A stretch of 64,000 bases of DNA from Aplidium turbinatum (Eukaryota; Chordata; Ascidiacea; Aplousobranchia; Polyclinidae). A program made the position numbers and the translations under genes. The stretch's first letter is position 1; every line of letters starts with the position of its first letter. Below, in pieces: positions 1 to 14,000 of the stretch. The stretch lies in contig OU964934.1 in the NCBI GenBank assembly GCA_918807975.1, positions 9,796,001 through 9,860,000 on the forward strand, read 5' to 3'. Below the pieces are notes generated by a model. It saw nothing but the letters and a program-made list of their open reading frames with translations, searched no databases and was not told where the DNA came from.

Positions 1-602
1 AAAACGTGTTGAATTTAAAACTTAACGCGCTTATCGTTTTTTGCTTTGAAAGAGAAAAAGTGCTTATGTAGTGACGTCATGACCGGTCAAATAGTGTTTC
101 AGATTCAAAGACCGGAGCCGGTCAAATAGCCACTGCCCTTTTTATTTTAAAACATTGTTATTTTATATGACAGTAGACACTTCATCGTCTGATATAAGGT
201 TATCAAGTAGCCTAATTTTGGAATTGAATTTCAGATATTTTACGACAAACCTCCAATTGTACGACCCTCACAATATGGGAAACACAAGGCGTTAAATCGT
301 ATAGATAGGGCGGGAGATTAATCTGCGTTTTTTCAAATCTAATTTTAGCCCTGGTTTTAAAATACAACAAGACAGTCTAAGACCTCTTAAAAAGAAAATT
401 GAAACTTTCGTCCAACCCCCCCCCCCCCCCCCCCCCCTACCTCAAAAATTACTTTTCGCATTTAATTGTCTGATATTGTGATGCTTTTGCTGCAACAACC
501 TAATCAAAACCCCAGACTGACAACTGCTGCTTAAGATGCTTATCAACAGCAAGTTGTTATAATGGATGGTTGTTGACGCAAGGTGGTAGTTGAGAATCTG
601 AG
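1..602. other. Non-coding flank, no gene seen
   Basis: I see no convincing coding region here. The stretch is AT-rich and contains a pure C tract (416-437). A short motif resembling ACCGGTCAAATAG occurs twice near 85-130. Confidence 0.5.
416..437. repeat. Poly-C homopolymer tract (22 C)
   Basis: An uninterrupted run of 22 cytosines is seen directly. Such a tract is prone to slippage and sequencing error, so its exact length is uncertain. Confidence 0.95.
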
Positions 603-917
603 TTTTTTTTCGCTGAGACTTTTTGCTCATTTGTCCAAAATGACTTGAAAAAATTTGGTCATGTTTTATTTATTTCGGTCATTTTTTCTGATAAAAATAA
701 TTTCTTTCAAGTAGGCCAAGCTGATACAAACCAAAATTTGCACTTCCTGGCTAGCTACAACATTAAATTTCGCTGAGAAACGTCGCGTTTTATTTCGAAA
801 AGGACAGTTTGACCGAACTGACTATATATTTTTTCGAACATTTTGATCAAATTGACTATATTTTTTTCAGACATATTGCTAAAAAATTTGTTAATGACCG
901 ATAAAGCGAAAAAAAAA
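603..917 (+). repeat. Dispersed ~300-bp repeat, copy 1
   Basis: This segment is repeated in inverted orientation at 58600-58872. Shared landmarks are a T-run followed by CGCTGAG, the phrase CAAAATTTGCACTT with its GTAGCTA neighbour, and GGTCAAATTGACTATA-type motifs. The ends are T-rich on the left and A-rich on the right (AAAGCGAAAAAAAA), which suggests a short inverted-repeat MITE. I cannot assign a superfamily. Confidence 0.65.
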
Positions 918-1080
918 AACGGTTTGAGAATGCTCTACCAAAAAGACACTACACAATGCGCTAACCTTGTGAGGTGAACTTTCAGAAGGTCTTTCCTTTT
1001 CCTCTTGCAATGCATGATATTGCACTCCAGGCAAGAAAAGGAATCAATAAACTGGTTTTTCTTGAAACCTACTGTGTTTC

Positions 1081-1222
1081 CCCAATTGCGGAATGGCTCG
1101 TTTCGGTGAGTCCGATCCCTATTAGGTGATTTTTTCAATTTTTTTTTTAAATTATTGGGTACTGTAGCCTAATTATCATTGCCGTTTTAAGGTTAGGAAC
1201 TCACCGAATGGTAGCAGACCCC
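1081..1222 (+). repeat. Partial copy of the 3812-4210 foldback repeat
   Basis: It shares with the element at 3812-4210 the GGTGAGTCCGAT/GGCGAGTCC motif, the A/T-rich spacer, the phrase GTAGCCTAATTATCATTGCC, and the end GAATGGTAGCAGACCC. The TTAGGG-like core is shortened here to a single TTAGGAAC-like stretch. Confidence 0.65.
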
Positions 1223-1848
1223 CCCAATTGTTTTTAGACCCACAAGCCCAGAAGAGCACTGGGCTACAGTTTTTAGTTAACCTGTAGGCCTATATACACA
1301 GGTGGAAGCCCAGACAGCTTGATTCTATAGCTCAGCCAGTCATGGATATTGACTACCTTGACCCTTTATTCATAAATGCACATTTGACACATTTTAAAGT
1401 TCAAAAATTTTTCCAGAAGTCTAAGAATGTCTTGTATTCTAAAACTAGGCTAAAGTTGAAATTAAAATTACCTCTCCCCCCTAGTATAGAAAAAATAAAA
1501 AATCTTTTATTAATTTCCAAATGATTTGCTAATCAGACGGTATGGTAGCATATGAAATTAGATCAATTGATCGTTTTTTGTCCGAATTTTAGGCCCGCCT
1601 TCTGCTAACCCTGCTTTGATACAGCAAGATTGTAGGCTAGAAAAACCCCTGTAGTAGGGTTCAAGCTACTCCATCAGTCATATTTGAATCTACGTTTTGT
1701 TGAAATAATAAGTTTGTGTTATGTGTGTGAATTTTAAGATTGTGGTCTATTGTTTTTGTAATAGATTAAATTAGATGTTTTTTGTATGTAGATTGCTGTA
1801 CATTAGGTGGAAAGACAGTTGTGGTGTTTATGTAAGAGCCTGGTTAAT

Positions 1849-4800
1849 ATGAATCAAAGATCAAGTACAGAAGGGGAGAAGATTGCATTTTTGAATGGAC
1901 TGAAGCAATATTTGGAAGACAAAGGGTACCTTTGCACTTTTTTAATGTCAGAGTTATAACAAACTATTTTCGTGCATTGTGTCAATTGCATACATAAACA
2001 AAACATTATTTCTTGACAAACAGGCTATTTTGATTTTTTGCCGAAGCTAAGGAACTGCTGTAACTGGGCTGGCATTAAATCATTGACTTTTAATTTTGTT
2101 GTCATAACACCATCCAATTATTGCACCCCTGTCTAGATGGAAAAAAGATTATTACATGCAATGCAGAATGTGGGTTAGAAACTTTGTAAAAAGTCGAGCT
2201 TCTTTTGCCATTTTACACCTAACCTCAATGCTTCAGCATTCATCCCCTCCCCAAAGAACAAGTCAAGACCCCTGATTAAAATCCTTTGCACTAAATTAAA
2301 TGATCACATAATTTATGTCAAAGTGTCACAGGTCATTTTGCAGTTGTATGAAATATATTACTGACAGGTGAAGGAATGAAGGTAGGGTCATTTTAAAACA
2401 TGGTTTAAATATGAAACAATTCTTTACAGATGTTGCTGCCTATAATATTGAAACATGTATTTGTTGACGGTTCACAAGATGCACTATGCTTCTACTGTAT
2501 AACTAAAAAATGTTCACTGTGGTTTCAGCTTATTCTACACTACTACAGTGTATTTATTGTTTCAGAAAAATTCTTATTCCGTATCCAAAGCTGGCAGGAA
2601 AAGTGATAGATCTCCATGAGTTGTATAATAAAGTAACTGCTTTGGGAGGATATCAGAAGGTGAGGGTATTAATAGAAGAATGTATATAGATGATATTTGA
2701 GTAATGATTAATTATAATATGGTTCAATTTTAAGATTTGAACTCTGGCCAATGTCTTGAAACAGGCATTTGCTTTATGGATGTTGTGCTTAAAATTGACA
2801 AATCTCTTGCTTAATGTAACATCACTGGAGTGGATATATATTGATTTTTGAGGTTCAGAAATTGATAATAGTCATCTTACTATACATTCTTTGTGGCAAC
2901 ATATTTCAGTACAACAAGTGCACAATTGCACATGTACTATAATTTAATACTCCAACAGCTCATGAAATGCAGCTGCACCAAAAGACTTCACTAGACAATA
3001 ATTGAGTCAGCTGCTCCAATTTTTGACATGCCATAAAAGTCCTTCTAAGACTTCTAGCCTGTCTTCTTGATTGGCATCAAATGAATAACCTGTAAATGGT
3101 CAGTGGGATGTCTACCATGCTGTTAGCAAAGTTATGTATTTGTGTAACTGAATTCTATGTAGTGAATTTCACTGATATGTTTCAGGTAACAGAAAAAGAG
3201 CTTTGGGAAGACTTTCTGAAGGAATACAAATTTCAAACTTCATCTGCTACATTGTCTTATGGACTGAAGACCATTTATCGAAAGTACTGACAATTTTATG
3301 GCATTTCTAGTAGCTAATTGCACAGTGCTGAATGTTCAGTTGTTCATCATACTAGTCAACTGACGATATGCAAGTGTACTTTGATATATGCTAAAGCACC
3401 TCTGTGTCACTTTCATTCTTACTACTGTTCATCATGTGCAGTTGTAATATTTTATTCAAAACAGACTTTTCCAACCAAGTTACTGGGGTTGAGAATTATG
3501 TCACTAGCTCTATATATGCTGGCCTGCAAATCGGGTGTTACCTATAAAAAATTCCTATTTATCTGGAACCAATGATAGGGCAGTAAGAAGAAAAAATGAA
3601 ATTTCTTATTAAATTTTCAAACAATCAATAGAAAATTCTAAGTTCGCTTTTCGTTTGATTAATGTTATTTTATTTATAGTTATCTCTAAAAGAGATCTGA
3701 TCAAAACGTTTAATATGAGTCTGAAATAATCTTTAATTTGTGAACTACTCACCTTACCTTCCAACATTAGCTTTCCTAGCCACCTTTTCACCCAACAATG
3801 TATATTACCTCGAAATGGCCGATTTGGCGAGTCCAATTCGGCGAGTCCAATTCGGCTAGTCCGATTCGACGAGTGCCCTATTCGGCGAGAGCCCTTTTTG
3901 GCGAGTTCCCTATTCGGCGATTTTTGGAATTTTTTTTAAAATTATCGGGTACCGTAGCCTAATTATCATTGCCGTTTTAGGGTTAGGGGTTGGGGTAAGG
4001 TGTTAGAGTTAGAGGTTAGGGGTTGGAGGTTAGGGTCTTACTTTAACGTTTAGCGTCGTTAAAACGATGTAAAAGCGGCAATGATAATTTGGCTACGGTA
4101 CTCGATAGTTTTAAAAAAAAATTCAAAAAATTGCCGAATAGGGCACTTGCCGAATCGGACTAGCCAAATTGGACTCGCCAAATCGGACTCGCCGAATAGT
4201 AGCAGACCCATATTACCTTGCCTACGTGTGGTCACCAGAGGTGATCGGAGTCTGGGTTTGCATGCTCTGCGTTCGCTCCACCCCTGGCCGAACTCATTCC
4301 TGTTGTTTACAGTAAAATGTATCTTTGCATCCAGTGCTTATCAAATATCAATATGGTAGAAAATATTATATAACACTAAACTTTGCATCTGCTCCAGTTA
4401 CTCCGGAAATCCGGCTCCTGCTCATCTCTGGTGGTCACAAACCTTTGCTGATGAAGATTTTCTTATCAGAGAAATTGTAGAATTTTTTATTTGATTAAAC
4501 ATAGATACTGTTGTACAAACTTTAACAAATTAAAACCTTGTATCATAACAGGTTATAAATATTTTATTATGTAATTTTTTAGTATATTTATTATTTGTTA
4601 CCTTTATTTCGCTGGACTTGTTTGTCACACAATACAAGTTAAAAAACTTGATTCAACGTGTTTCTGACTGCAGATGAACTGTTCTTTTTCACATTATTCT
4701 TGATGAATCAGACTGCTATTGTAACATGTTAAAGAGATTATTTCAAAGCTGTGGAGATCTTTTCTCAATGTTTAAATTTTTACAACATACATTATTTTTA

Positions 4801-5006
4801 TCACAAATGTCACTGTCGCATCTTTTGTCATTTGTGATGCTTGTTGATGTAGATTTGACATAACAACTGCTTGTCATGTCCCATAATTGTTTTTAGATTT
4901 CTTATTGCGTATGAGCGTGTTCATTTCTTTGGAGATGATGAAGGCTCTAAAAAGCCAAGATACGACGTTTCCATACGAATGTCCAGAAGACCTACCATGA
5001 TTTCAG
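1849..5006 (+). CDS. ARID2: ARID2 exons 1-4: ARID DNA-binding domain
   Basis: Exons 1-4 encode residues 1-126, and the ARID (AT-rich DNA interaction) domain spans roughly residues 10-107. Family hallmarks are visible: [17 protein letters not shown] (exon 2, helix-turn with the Gly-Gly-Tyr turn), a Trp-containing helix (exon 3, [11 protein letters not shown]), the LKTIYRK helix, and [12 protein letters not shown] (exon 4). The match is specifically to ARID2 rather than ARID1 because the HFFGDDE stretch and the following block line up with the ARID2 subfamily. The start is the ATG at 1849; an in-frame stop lies shortly upstream (TAA within 1832-1835). Confidence 0.92.
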
Positions 5007-8000
5007 GTAAGTTCTTGATATGTGCTGTCTCAGATTTCACTTGAATTTACAGCTTTGAATAAAAGTAAAGTTATTATACGTAGTTTCACCTTTTTATTTT
5101 TTAATTGATTGGTTTGATCATTATCCTCTGACTGGAAAGGTTTCTTTGAGAGCTTGATCCTGGCGGTTTTGTATACTTGTACTTTGTAGTACAGTATAGG
5201 CTTTGAACCACTGACGCAAGCCTGGTCATCGAGATTGACAGAGTGACGTTTCCAATTGTTGAAGTGTTGTTGCTGAGGAATTATTCCATCCACTGGATGC
5301 CGTTGAATGGAGAGCAGTCCTGAAACGCGTTGCTCAAGCGCATACCCCGAGAGTCAAATTTTAAATGTTCTATTTCAAACGACTCAAACGAGATGCTTGC
5401 TGAACATGTTTTTTAATATTTTTCAGAAAACGACAGAAAGCAGTATGGACTCAACTTGACTCAATTCACTGACGGTAGATTTTCATCGGAGTCACGCAAC
5501 TATGAGCGGCTTGCGTTTTCATTATCTTCATGCCTTCCCAACGAAGTTGACTTTGCGATCAATGCTTGTACTCTGTTGTCCGGAGAATCGCGTCACGTCC
5601 TCCGACTTTCTCGGTGCCCACAAATACTCGAGGCCTTGCTTCTACATGCTGGGATTGCTTCTGAAGGTGTGTTGTTGAATTTGCTTTTATTTAAATGACA
5701 TGAAATTTTAAAAGTTTTTCACTGTGACTACATGAAGAATTTTGAGATTGTCAGGCATGCTTATTTAAAAATTGAACACAGGCTATGTTTCTAGTTTGTC
5801 TTTTAACTTTATTTTCGCTCCATAAAATAACTAAATTTTGTGCAGATCACAATTCGTTTGGTGGCGTTGTGGATGAATGGAGCAGTAAGACTGGACACGA
5901 TTTTTCCAAGTTTTGGCAAGATACCGTTCCCGACAAGAACATTCTCGACTTCGCTTTAATAAAGAAAAAATATGTTGTCTCATGTCAACAGAGTATCCAA
6001 CTTCCACATCAAGAAGAGACTGGTAATGGTTATGTTCTGCCCAGCCTGACTGTGGAAGATGGTCGTAGCGAACAAAACTGCAATAATTCCGACGTTACCG
6101 AATTAGGTTCCTCGAAGGAAAAGAGGCAATTCAATGAAAACAGCGACGGTATGGTTAAAATGTATATTTTTTCATTAACATAATAATAATGTATAATAAT
6201 GATTATACGTTATCCAGTGATTCCCAAACTGTGTGCCGCCAGAGATTCTCAAGTGTGCCGCGAATCTTTTTGGAATTTTCGAAAAGAACTGTATAAATAT
6301 TTAAAATAGTCTACTTCAAGCTGCAGGAAAAAGGACTGATTGCAATTTGCAAGTTACAAAGTGGCACACTTGTTGGAAAACCGTAAAAAATCACAAACAG
6401 ATGCAGAATCAGTAATTGGATCAGCATTAGCCATTGTTGTTGAAGAAATGCTTGGTAGTGCTGCCCCGGAAAAAGTTGGAGTTCCGTTGTCAAATAACAC
6501 CATTTCACGAAGCATACAGTAGAAGAGCTATCCTCAGATTTAAACTAAAAGAATCAAGCTTGCGGCTACTTTGTTGCTACAGACAGGGAGCTATCTGTAC
6601 TATGGTCTTAACAAGTTAACGAATCTACTGACAGAACTGGAAAATCTCATCTGCTAGCTTTTATTCGCTTCATTAACTATGAAACATTGGTAAATGAATG
6701 TTTGTTTTGCAAAGAAATGAAGGGCACAGCCAAAGGTGAAGACATATTCAAATTGGTAGATGAAAATATTTTGCTTTCTGAGTTGAAATGGAGTAACTGC
6801 GTGACTGTTTGTACTGATGGTTGTCCTTCAATGCAGGGGAAAAATAAAGGTCTCGATAAAAGTCTTTGATTCGTTTCCTGCTCTTAATAAATCAACTCAT
6901 AAACAAGAAATCATCCCGCAAATTATGAGCACATTGTCCGGACTTCAGCTTGCACTGCAACATTACTTCCCACCATATGGAAGCAATGAATCAAGCAATC
7001 CTTCTGCAGAAGAAGAACAGCTCATTGATTTACGAAAGAACCCGTTTTTTCAAACGCTGTTTCCACAAAAAAACTTGGATGAGTTTTGGCTGTCTGCTTT
7101 CAAATCCTATTCCATGATCGGTGCAAAAGCAATCAAAATTATATTGCCATTTGCATCTTCATGGCTATTTGAACATGGCTTTTCTGATTTGACTGAAATT
7201 AAAAGCTGTAAACGAGAGAGACTGCTTTGAATTGACGATGAAATGCGAGTAATATTTGTCAACAATGCAACCTCGTTTCAGTCATATAAACAAGCACATC
7301 CATCCTATTAACACATGAAAATAAAAAAAATTAAAGCAACTTTTCTTTTGTAGCCTAAGTGTGTCACGAGCATTTTATAATTTTTTCTAGTGTGCCACAA
7401 GCTGAAAAAGTTTGTGAACCACTGCGTTATGCTGAAGAAAGATATTTTGTCCATAGCGTTACATTTTGGGATTGTTTATCCCAGAATTTTCAAAAAGACT
7501 TCTTCGATTCGAATTGGTTTGTTTTGCAGGCAAAGCTTCTAGCAATTCACGTAAGTGGTCGTCACTGTTTCAGTCCAAACGCGCCTCTGGAGTGCAAGAT
7601 TATGAAGGACAACGTGTTCTGCAGGTAAAACGTTTTCTTATTACTGTGCTATGTATTAGTGTACTCTGCTCGGCGCTGCATGCTTCTTTCAGACAACGCG
7701 TTGCCTCCACCCTCCAAGCTTACGAATGCAGCATATAGCAATAACATCGTAATATTCTTGTATTGAGTTTAATGTGTTTGAAATGATATGATTTTGTACT
7801 TAAACAATAAACAATCATTTGCCAAGCAAGTCGCAAAAACTAACCAGTAATACCCATTCTACAGATCTCATTGGTGCTGCTCAACTTATCGTTTGAAGAG
7901 TTCAATGTATTAATACTGGCTCATAGTAAACCTCTTCTTCGCTTTGTTTTTCTCTGCATCCACTCGACTTACTCTTCATTGAGGCAAACTGGGTTGGACA

Positions 8001-11000
8001 TTCTTGGTAATATATCGTCTCGGGTGAGTCCAAATTTATGCGTAAGCGTTTAGTTTTGCGCCTCTGTCTTCAGAAAGAATTCATAAACTTGACGTATCAA
8101 GATCCTGGGACAGGCATAGCACAGAAAGAAACTCGACTTCCTAATTAAAAATTGGTTTTATCTAAGTTTATTTCAACTTCCGAGAGTTTTTTGTTGCCAC
8201 TCTTCAGTTTTTTTATGATTAAGGTAGGTTTACTGAAAATAGTGCAGTACTTCATTGTCATCCCTGCCCATTGCCACTATTTGCTCCACGCTTCCAGCTG
8301 TGTGCTAAAACCTCTTAATCAGTAATTTAATTATTGCAGCGTATACCCTGACAATCTTGAATCCTTTATTTATGAATAAATTACGCTGGAAATTTGACTC
8401 CTCTTTCTGTTTTGCAGATGGATTTATTGGATTTGGGCATCAGCATATTGGAATGTACTTACAAAACGCTACAGCAATGTGTGTTGTCTGCAAACAAATT
8501 TGACCAAATCCGAGGTATAGAAAAAGGTTCTTAAACTCATAACAGTGACGATTAACGGCAGTAAAAGTAGACTGTTTGAGTGTTTGTACTTAAAAGAAAC
8601 AAATGTGCAACCGGAAATAAAAATAACTAATGAAACGTGAGTTTATTCCGGTATTTTGGCTTTATTTTTTTGGTTGAAATTTGAAAGACGTTATCTTAAT
8701 GTAAAATGACTGTCGAGAGAAACAGAAACAAGAATCAAATTCTGATCACATCATCGATACACACAATGTTGAGAATCTTCTTTATACAAAGCAACATTTT
8801 TCCCAGAATCAATGTCACAGTCAGAGTTTGTACTGCAACCTGTCAAGATACTGACTGGGCGTGCAGTTCTCTAATACGATAAATGGCCTGCCCCATTGTT
8901 TTGTTGTAATGGATTGGATAGTAGTGACTGTCTCTTTTGGATCACGTTGTAGGAGAATTTTGAGTCACTTTAGTGCGAAGATGGCTTGCCGTCTCTAGTA
9001 TCCCTCTCTAACGTTTGCCACTCCTGTTTACTGATGTATGACCTAATTCCCTTCATAGTTTGTATGAAAACTGTTGTGATTACTGCTCGTAGACTAAATT
9101 TGTTTGTATCTTTCTGAGCTGGACTGCTGTAAATTTGTCTGTACTGATTATGAAGTTGTACCGAATAGGATGCAATATCCTAAATCGCGATCTGCAGCAT
9201 GATAATTTGTTATTTGCACTTGGTCGTACATTTGTCCTTGAATATTCAATTTCTTTGTCAGGGTTTGAAATTTTGGGAAACTTATGTCGCTGTGCATCTA
9301 ACACGGAATGCTTGAACCTCACGATCAGTGATGAAGTATATTCCCACGCCCTTCATCTGCTTACACTCAGTGACATCGAATTGCTAGTTGCTGCACTTGA
9401 TGCTTTGTATGGCATGTCACAGCTGGGTGAAGAATCGTGTACCCGTATCATGCTAATCCCTGGCAGTATTGGTAAATATTACATTGCTTTTTTGATAATT
9501 GCTTTGTTTTGCTTGACTTCTATCATTGGTTTTGAGTGTTACTAGATCAGTAGTTCCCAACCTATGAGTCACGACTAGAGATGTGAGTCGTTTTTTTTTT
9601 TTTTTTTTTAAAGAAAAACATTTAAAAAAAGGAATTTAAAAAAAACGATCTTTTTTTCTACAAACTGTATATAATGGAACACTTTCTCTTGCAGTTCTTT
9701 GTTATGATAAATGAAAACAGTTGTTACTTGAAAAAATGTATGAAAGGATTTGAAATAGTATAAAAAACGAATAAAAACAAATAAAACGTAAAAAGACGAT
9801 TAAAAAAACGTTTTTAACCATCTCTAGTCACGACCTAAAGTTGGCTTGCCAGAAAAAGTTTCTGGGTTTCTTGTTTTTTCTTCAAACAAGAAAACTGTTT
9901 AGTATAATATATTGCAACAAAGCGAAATCCTACAAGTGAAGCTGCGTTCGTTGATCATTCTTATTTTGAAAGTTGACTACAGTCAACCCCGCTTAATCAG
10001 ACCTCATCGGGAGTCGGACCCAGCTAAACTGGTTTGATTATGAAAACAAACTTCATTGTTTATGACTTATGAGCTGTAACGTCCTCGTGTTGCTATCATA
10101 CCTCTATCTAGTACAGCTTGAACTCTTGTCCCTTGCTTCTCTGTGCTGCTTAATTGCACAAGATGAGGTAAACTAAACTTAAAGTTTTAGCAGTCAGGAA
10201 AATATTAGCAGTCGCAGTTTGTGTGGTGGTTGATTTTGTTTAGTTTTATTTCAAATCAAATTTCACAAAATACAATTTTTGGCCAAAAGTTCGCTTTTGA
10301 CTTAATTTGTGAAACTTTCCAATTTTTGGCTACTTTTGGGCTTTTCTCAACTTTTAAATAGATTGGGCTACTTTTCGGCTACTGTTTAGTTAGGATTGGG
10401 CGAGAAATATAACAAGTATCTGGCAACCTTGCCACAAATGTTTTGCGAGAACATAGCACAATGCCCAACATCAACTCTGGACGTGTATTCTCGCCCAAAG
10501 ACACTGAGAAAAATTGAAAAATGATAACTATAAAACCTATTTTTGGTGGGAGCGTAGTCCGTTTAAGCGGGATTGACTGTACCTCCCTTCATTCTTACTT
10601 CATGATGCTTTGACTGACCTAAAACACTATCAACACATAATATTGCCATCAATTTTTTCTGCATGCCTTTAAAGTAAGATATCAGTTTATTATTGGGTCG
10701 CAAAATTTTTTAGACTTCATTTTTTAGAAACTTTTAGCGCTTTGAAAAATGTTGGGAACCACTGCGCTAGATGTTAAACTGTAAAATATAACTCACGTCT
10801 GTTGAAAAGAGTTTTTTAGATGATAATATTTACGTTTATTGTTTAGATATTCTCATTTGCCTCATCACAATCAACATTAGAACCTTCGATCAAAACCAAT
10901 TGTCCAAAATTCGAGTAGCAAGACACGTCATGCCAAACCCTTCCGCGCCCCCGTCAATGGCACGTGGTGTTCCACCGCCAAATCATAATCCAGGTAAACG

Positions 11001-14000
11001 ACTTGTTTTTATTTTAGTCAGATATCTTTTCGAACAAATGTTTACATTTCTTTCATTGGGAGAACCTTTTTTCCAAAAAGAACAAATTAGTTAGTCTTTT
11101 TAAACTCATAATTTTTTTAGGCGCAACAAGTTCAGTGCACCCTTCACAAATTCCATCTGCCAGTCAACCGCATACCCCAATTCCTCCACGAGTGCAAACT
11201 CAGCCTGCAAACCACTTGCAATTTCATCAGCAGCAGTTTCCTATGCATGACGCACGACAACAAATGAACGTTCAACCGTCACCGATAAATCAACATCAGC
11301 ATCATCATCCTCCTCCAATTCATCAACCTCCCAGCCATCCTCCTTCCCATCTAACCCCGCAGCAAGTGAAAAAACCTCATCCTCCACCTGAAAGATCGAA
11401 TCCAAAACCAAGTCCTTTGCTGTCTCAACACAAACAACAGCCATCAGAAGCCACCTCGAGCCATAATAAGAAAGTAGAAGTCCACAAACCCAAGCCCCAA
11501 CCACCTTTTAAACCCCGTCCGTCGACCCCACAAACCTCCTCAGCAAAGACCAACCACAATGCCACACCGCAACCTTCTGACGTAGTGCCAGTGTATACTC
11601 ACACAGAGCATCAGTTTGTTCCTCCGGTTTATCATTATATCCCTGCCCCTCCCTCGGATATTGTGCTTGACAAAAGTCCGCAATCTTTTGCTCAACTCTG
11701 GTAAGTCTTGAAAAGTTGCTCGTTTTGTTAGTTCATTTCGCACCGTGTGGTATGACTGAAGTTTTCTGTACCTTGGTAGCCGCCCAAGTCTTTTTGTGAT
11801 ATACTTTTTAGTAAAACTAATAGTTGTGTGCCGGTTTCGTGGAATTGCTGACAAGACAAGACGAAAATTCGCGAGTACTCTGGAAATCTGTCCTTTAAAT
11901 TGTGCTCAGTAAAAATTATTCAACACCGCGTTAAAAATGCTAGACAGTGATTTCCTCAAATGCATGATGACTGGAAACTCGAGATCAACTTTGAAATGTT
12001 ATGCTGTTTTCCATAGGGTGTGGGCGACGTTCGAGTCTTGTCAGAATGAAGAGGGCAGCACGCCGAGAGTTGAAGTATTTGCTGAGTACGCCGCTGCTGC
12101 CAGCCGGTACGGGATGTGTGGAGCAAAACAAGTCTTGCCTGCTTCAGAATTCGGTCGTTGCCTCCAAAGGGTATTTCCACACACTGCTTCAAGGTACATA
12201 GTGTAAACGTAGCTTTTTAATTCCACTGTCCTTTCGAATGTTAAATTTTGACGTGTATGATAGCCCATATGGATTTTGAAAACTTCGAATCATTTTTAGA
12301 TTATTTAAAGACAAAAAAGGCCAACCCTTGTACCACATCACTGGGATTCGAAAACGACCAACTCCCTTTCCTGTGCCCGGTCATCACCCTCAAGCTTCAA
12401 ACCCACCCAACGGTGCAAAGCCACTACCAAACCAAATTACCTCAGAAAGCCATTCCAAGGCCTTAAAAGCGCCCAGCGGTCCTACCAACTCAGCCGTTAA
12501 ATCAACTCCTGCACCACCTCATTCAGACGCACTGAGCAATGCGTCCACCTCCTCACGTTCTGAAAACGTTGTAGGCGCCACAACATCGGTTGCAACAACA
12601 TCTCATTTATATAATAACGATGAAACTAAAACAAGTGTTCGACCAACTGCAGAAGTCAATGAAACGCATATTCCAGCATCGGCTTCTGCACCGTCTGTCC
12701 CTTCAGGTTCGAATGACGTTACAGAACAAGTGACACCAAACAGTATTTCAGAGCCACAAAGTAGCTCACTTACCAACGGTTCACAGTCAAATACAACAGC
12801 AAATGATGCTATAGAGAATTCGTGCGAACAAAACCATCAACCTCATCACACGCCCAAAGAAAGTGCGAAAGCTGTTCCAGATGCAACCCAATGTGCTCTT
12901 CAAAACAACTCAAATTCCTTTGCAGCTGAAAAAATGGAGGTAGACCTGAAAGCAGGAAGTTTAGCTGAGAAGAACCACTGTGATGATAATGGTACTAAGA
13001 AACTCAACAATGGTAAACTTAACTGTGACGTTTCAGAGAAAGATGAAAATGCATCTTTCAAGCCTGAAAACGATTTTCCCCCAGCGATTTCAAAACATTC
13101 TTCAGCTTCCCAGCCCAGTGAAGCTATAATATGTAACGGAGAGTTACCGTCGTCCGCAGAAGTCAACAGAAAGTGAGTTTGTTTTTAGTTATAATTTGTG
13201 TTGTTAATTAATTGACGCAGCATTGAATTATTTGGTTTTTTGTTTGCCAGATTACCTGTCAAAGGTCCAAACACGACGTACGTTGACTCGACAAGGAAGG
13301 TCCATATGAACGGTTTGCCAGAAGCTTGCAAGGAAACTGTGCTTAATGACAACTCTACCGCTCAAGATCATTGCGTAGCTCATTGGAAATTGAACGAAAT
13401 CAAGTTGCCGCCACAGAAAATCAGCCATCAACCACCCGTCTCTATGCACCATCACCCCAACTCCTCCCAGGTAGCAACGAGTTTGATTTGATTTGTTACG
13501 AAAGCTGAGTGGATGATTGATGTCAAAAGTGTCGTAAAACCTTCAGCCTTATTCTTTGGTTACTTTCTGATTTCAGTTTTCATTCAAATTTCGGTTGTAA
13601 TGATCGATCGACTGGCCAAAGGTTTATCACCATTCACTAAGAAACCCACTTGCGAAATTATGTAATAGATGCGCAAGTGCGCATATTCAATAAAGGCTTT
13701 GACTATGGGCACAGGCCTGGTATCGAGGCTAGTATGACGTTTTTCTTGTTATTCTTGCCAATTCATTATTCCTTCCATCAGGTGCTACTGTTTAGAAAGA
13801 TGTCCTTAAAGTCGTGTTCTCAAGCGCACATATTGAGAGCAGAAACAGCTTTGACGATCTTGGCGTTTCTTGTGTTACAAGCCCCTTAGCCGTTCTAAGC
13901 CCATCTGGGCCGATATTAAATCCTTATATTATTTTACAGGTTGGAGTGTCTCCTCAAATGAACCCCATTGACCCAGATCAGTTGCAGAAACATTACAAGT

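Larger units (their letters stand above)
9548..10764. mobile_element. hAT non-autonomous element with two nested insertions, in ARID2 intron 10
   Basis: The ends are CAGTAGTTCCCAACC and GGTTGGGAACCACTG-type, and the imperfect 8-bp flanks are TACTAGAT / CGCTAGAT. Subtracting the two nested elements (9576-9826 and 9980-10579) leaves a core of about 360 bp with no coding capacity. Confidence 0.82.

Noticed and set aside
416-437. Functional quadruplex-forming C/G tract
   Set aside because: A single homopolymer with no neighbouring tracts. It may be partly a sequencing artefact.
11241-11854. Minus-strand open frames opposite ARID2 exon 12
   Set aside because: They arise from the biased Pro/Gln/His composition of exon 12. 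They have no domain and do not respect the splice sites.
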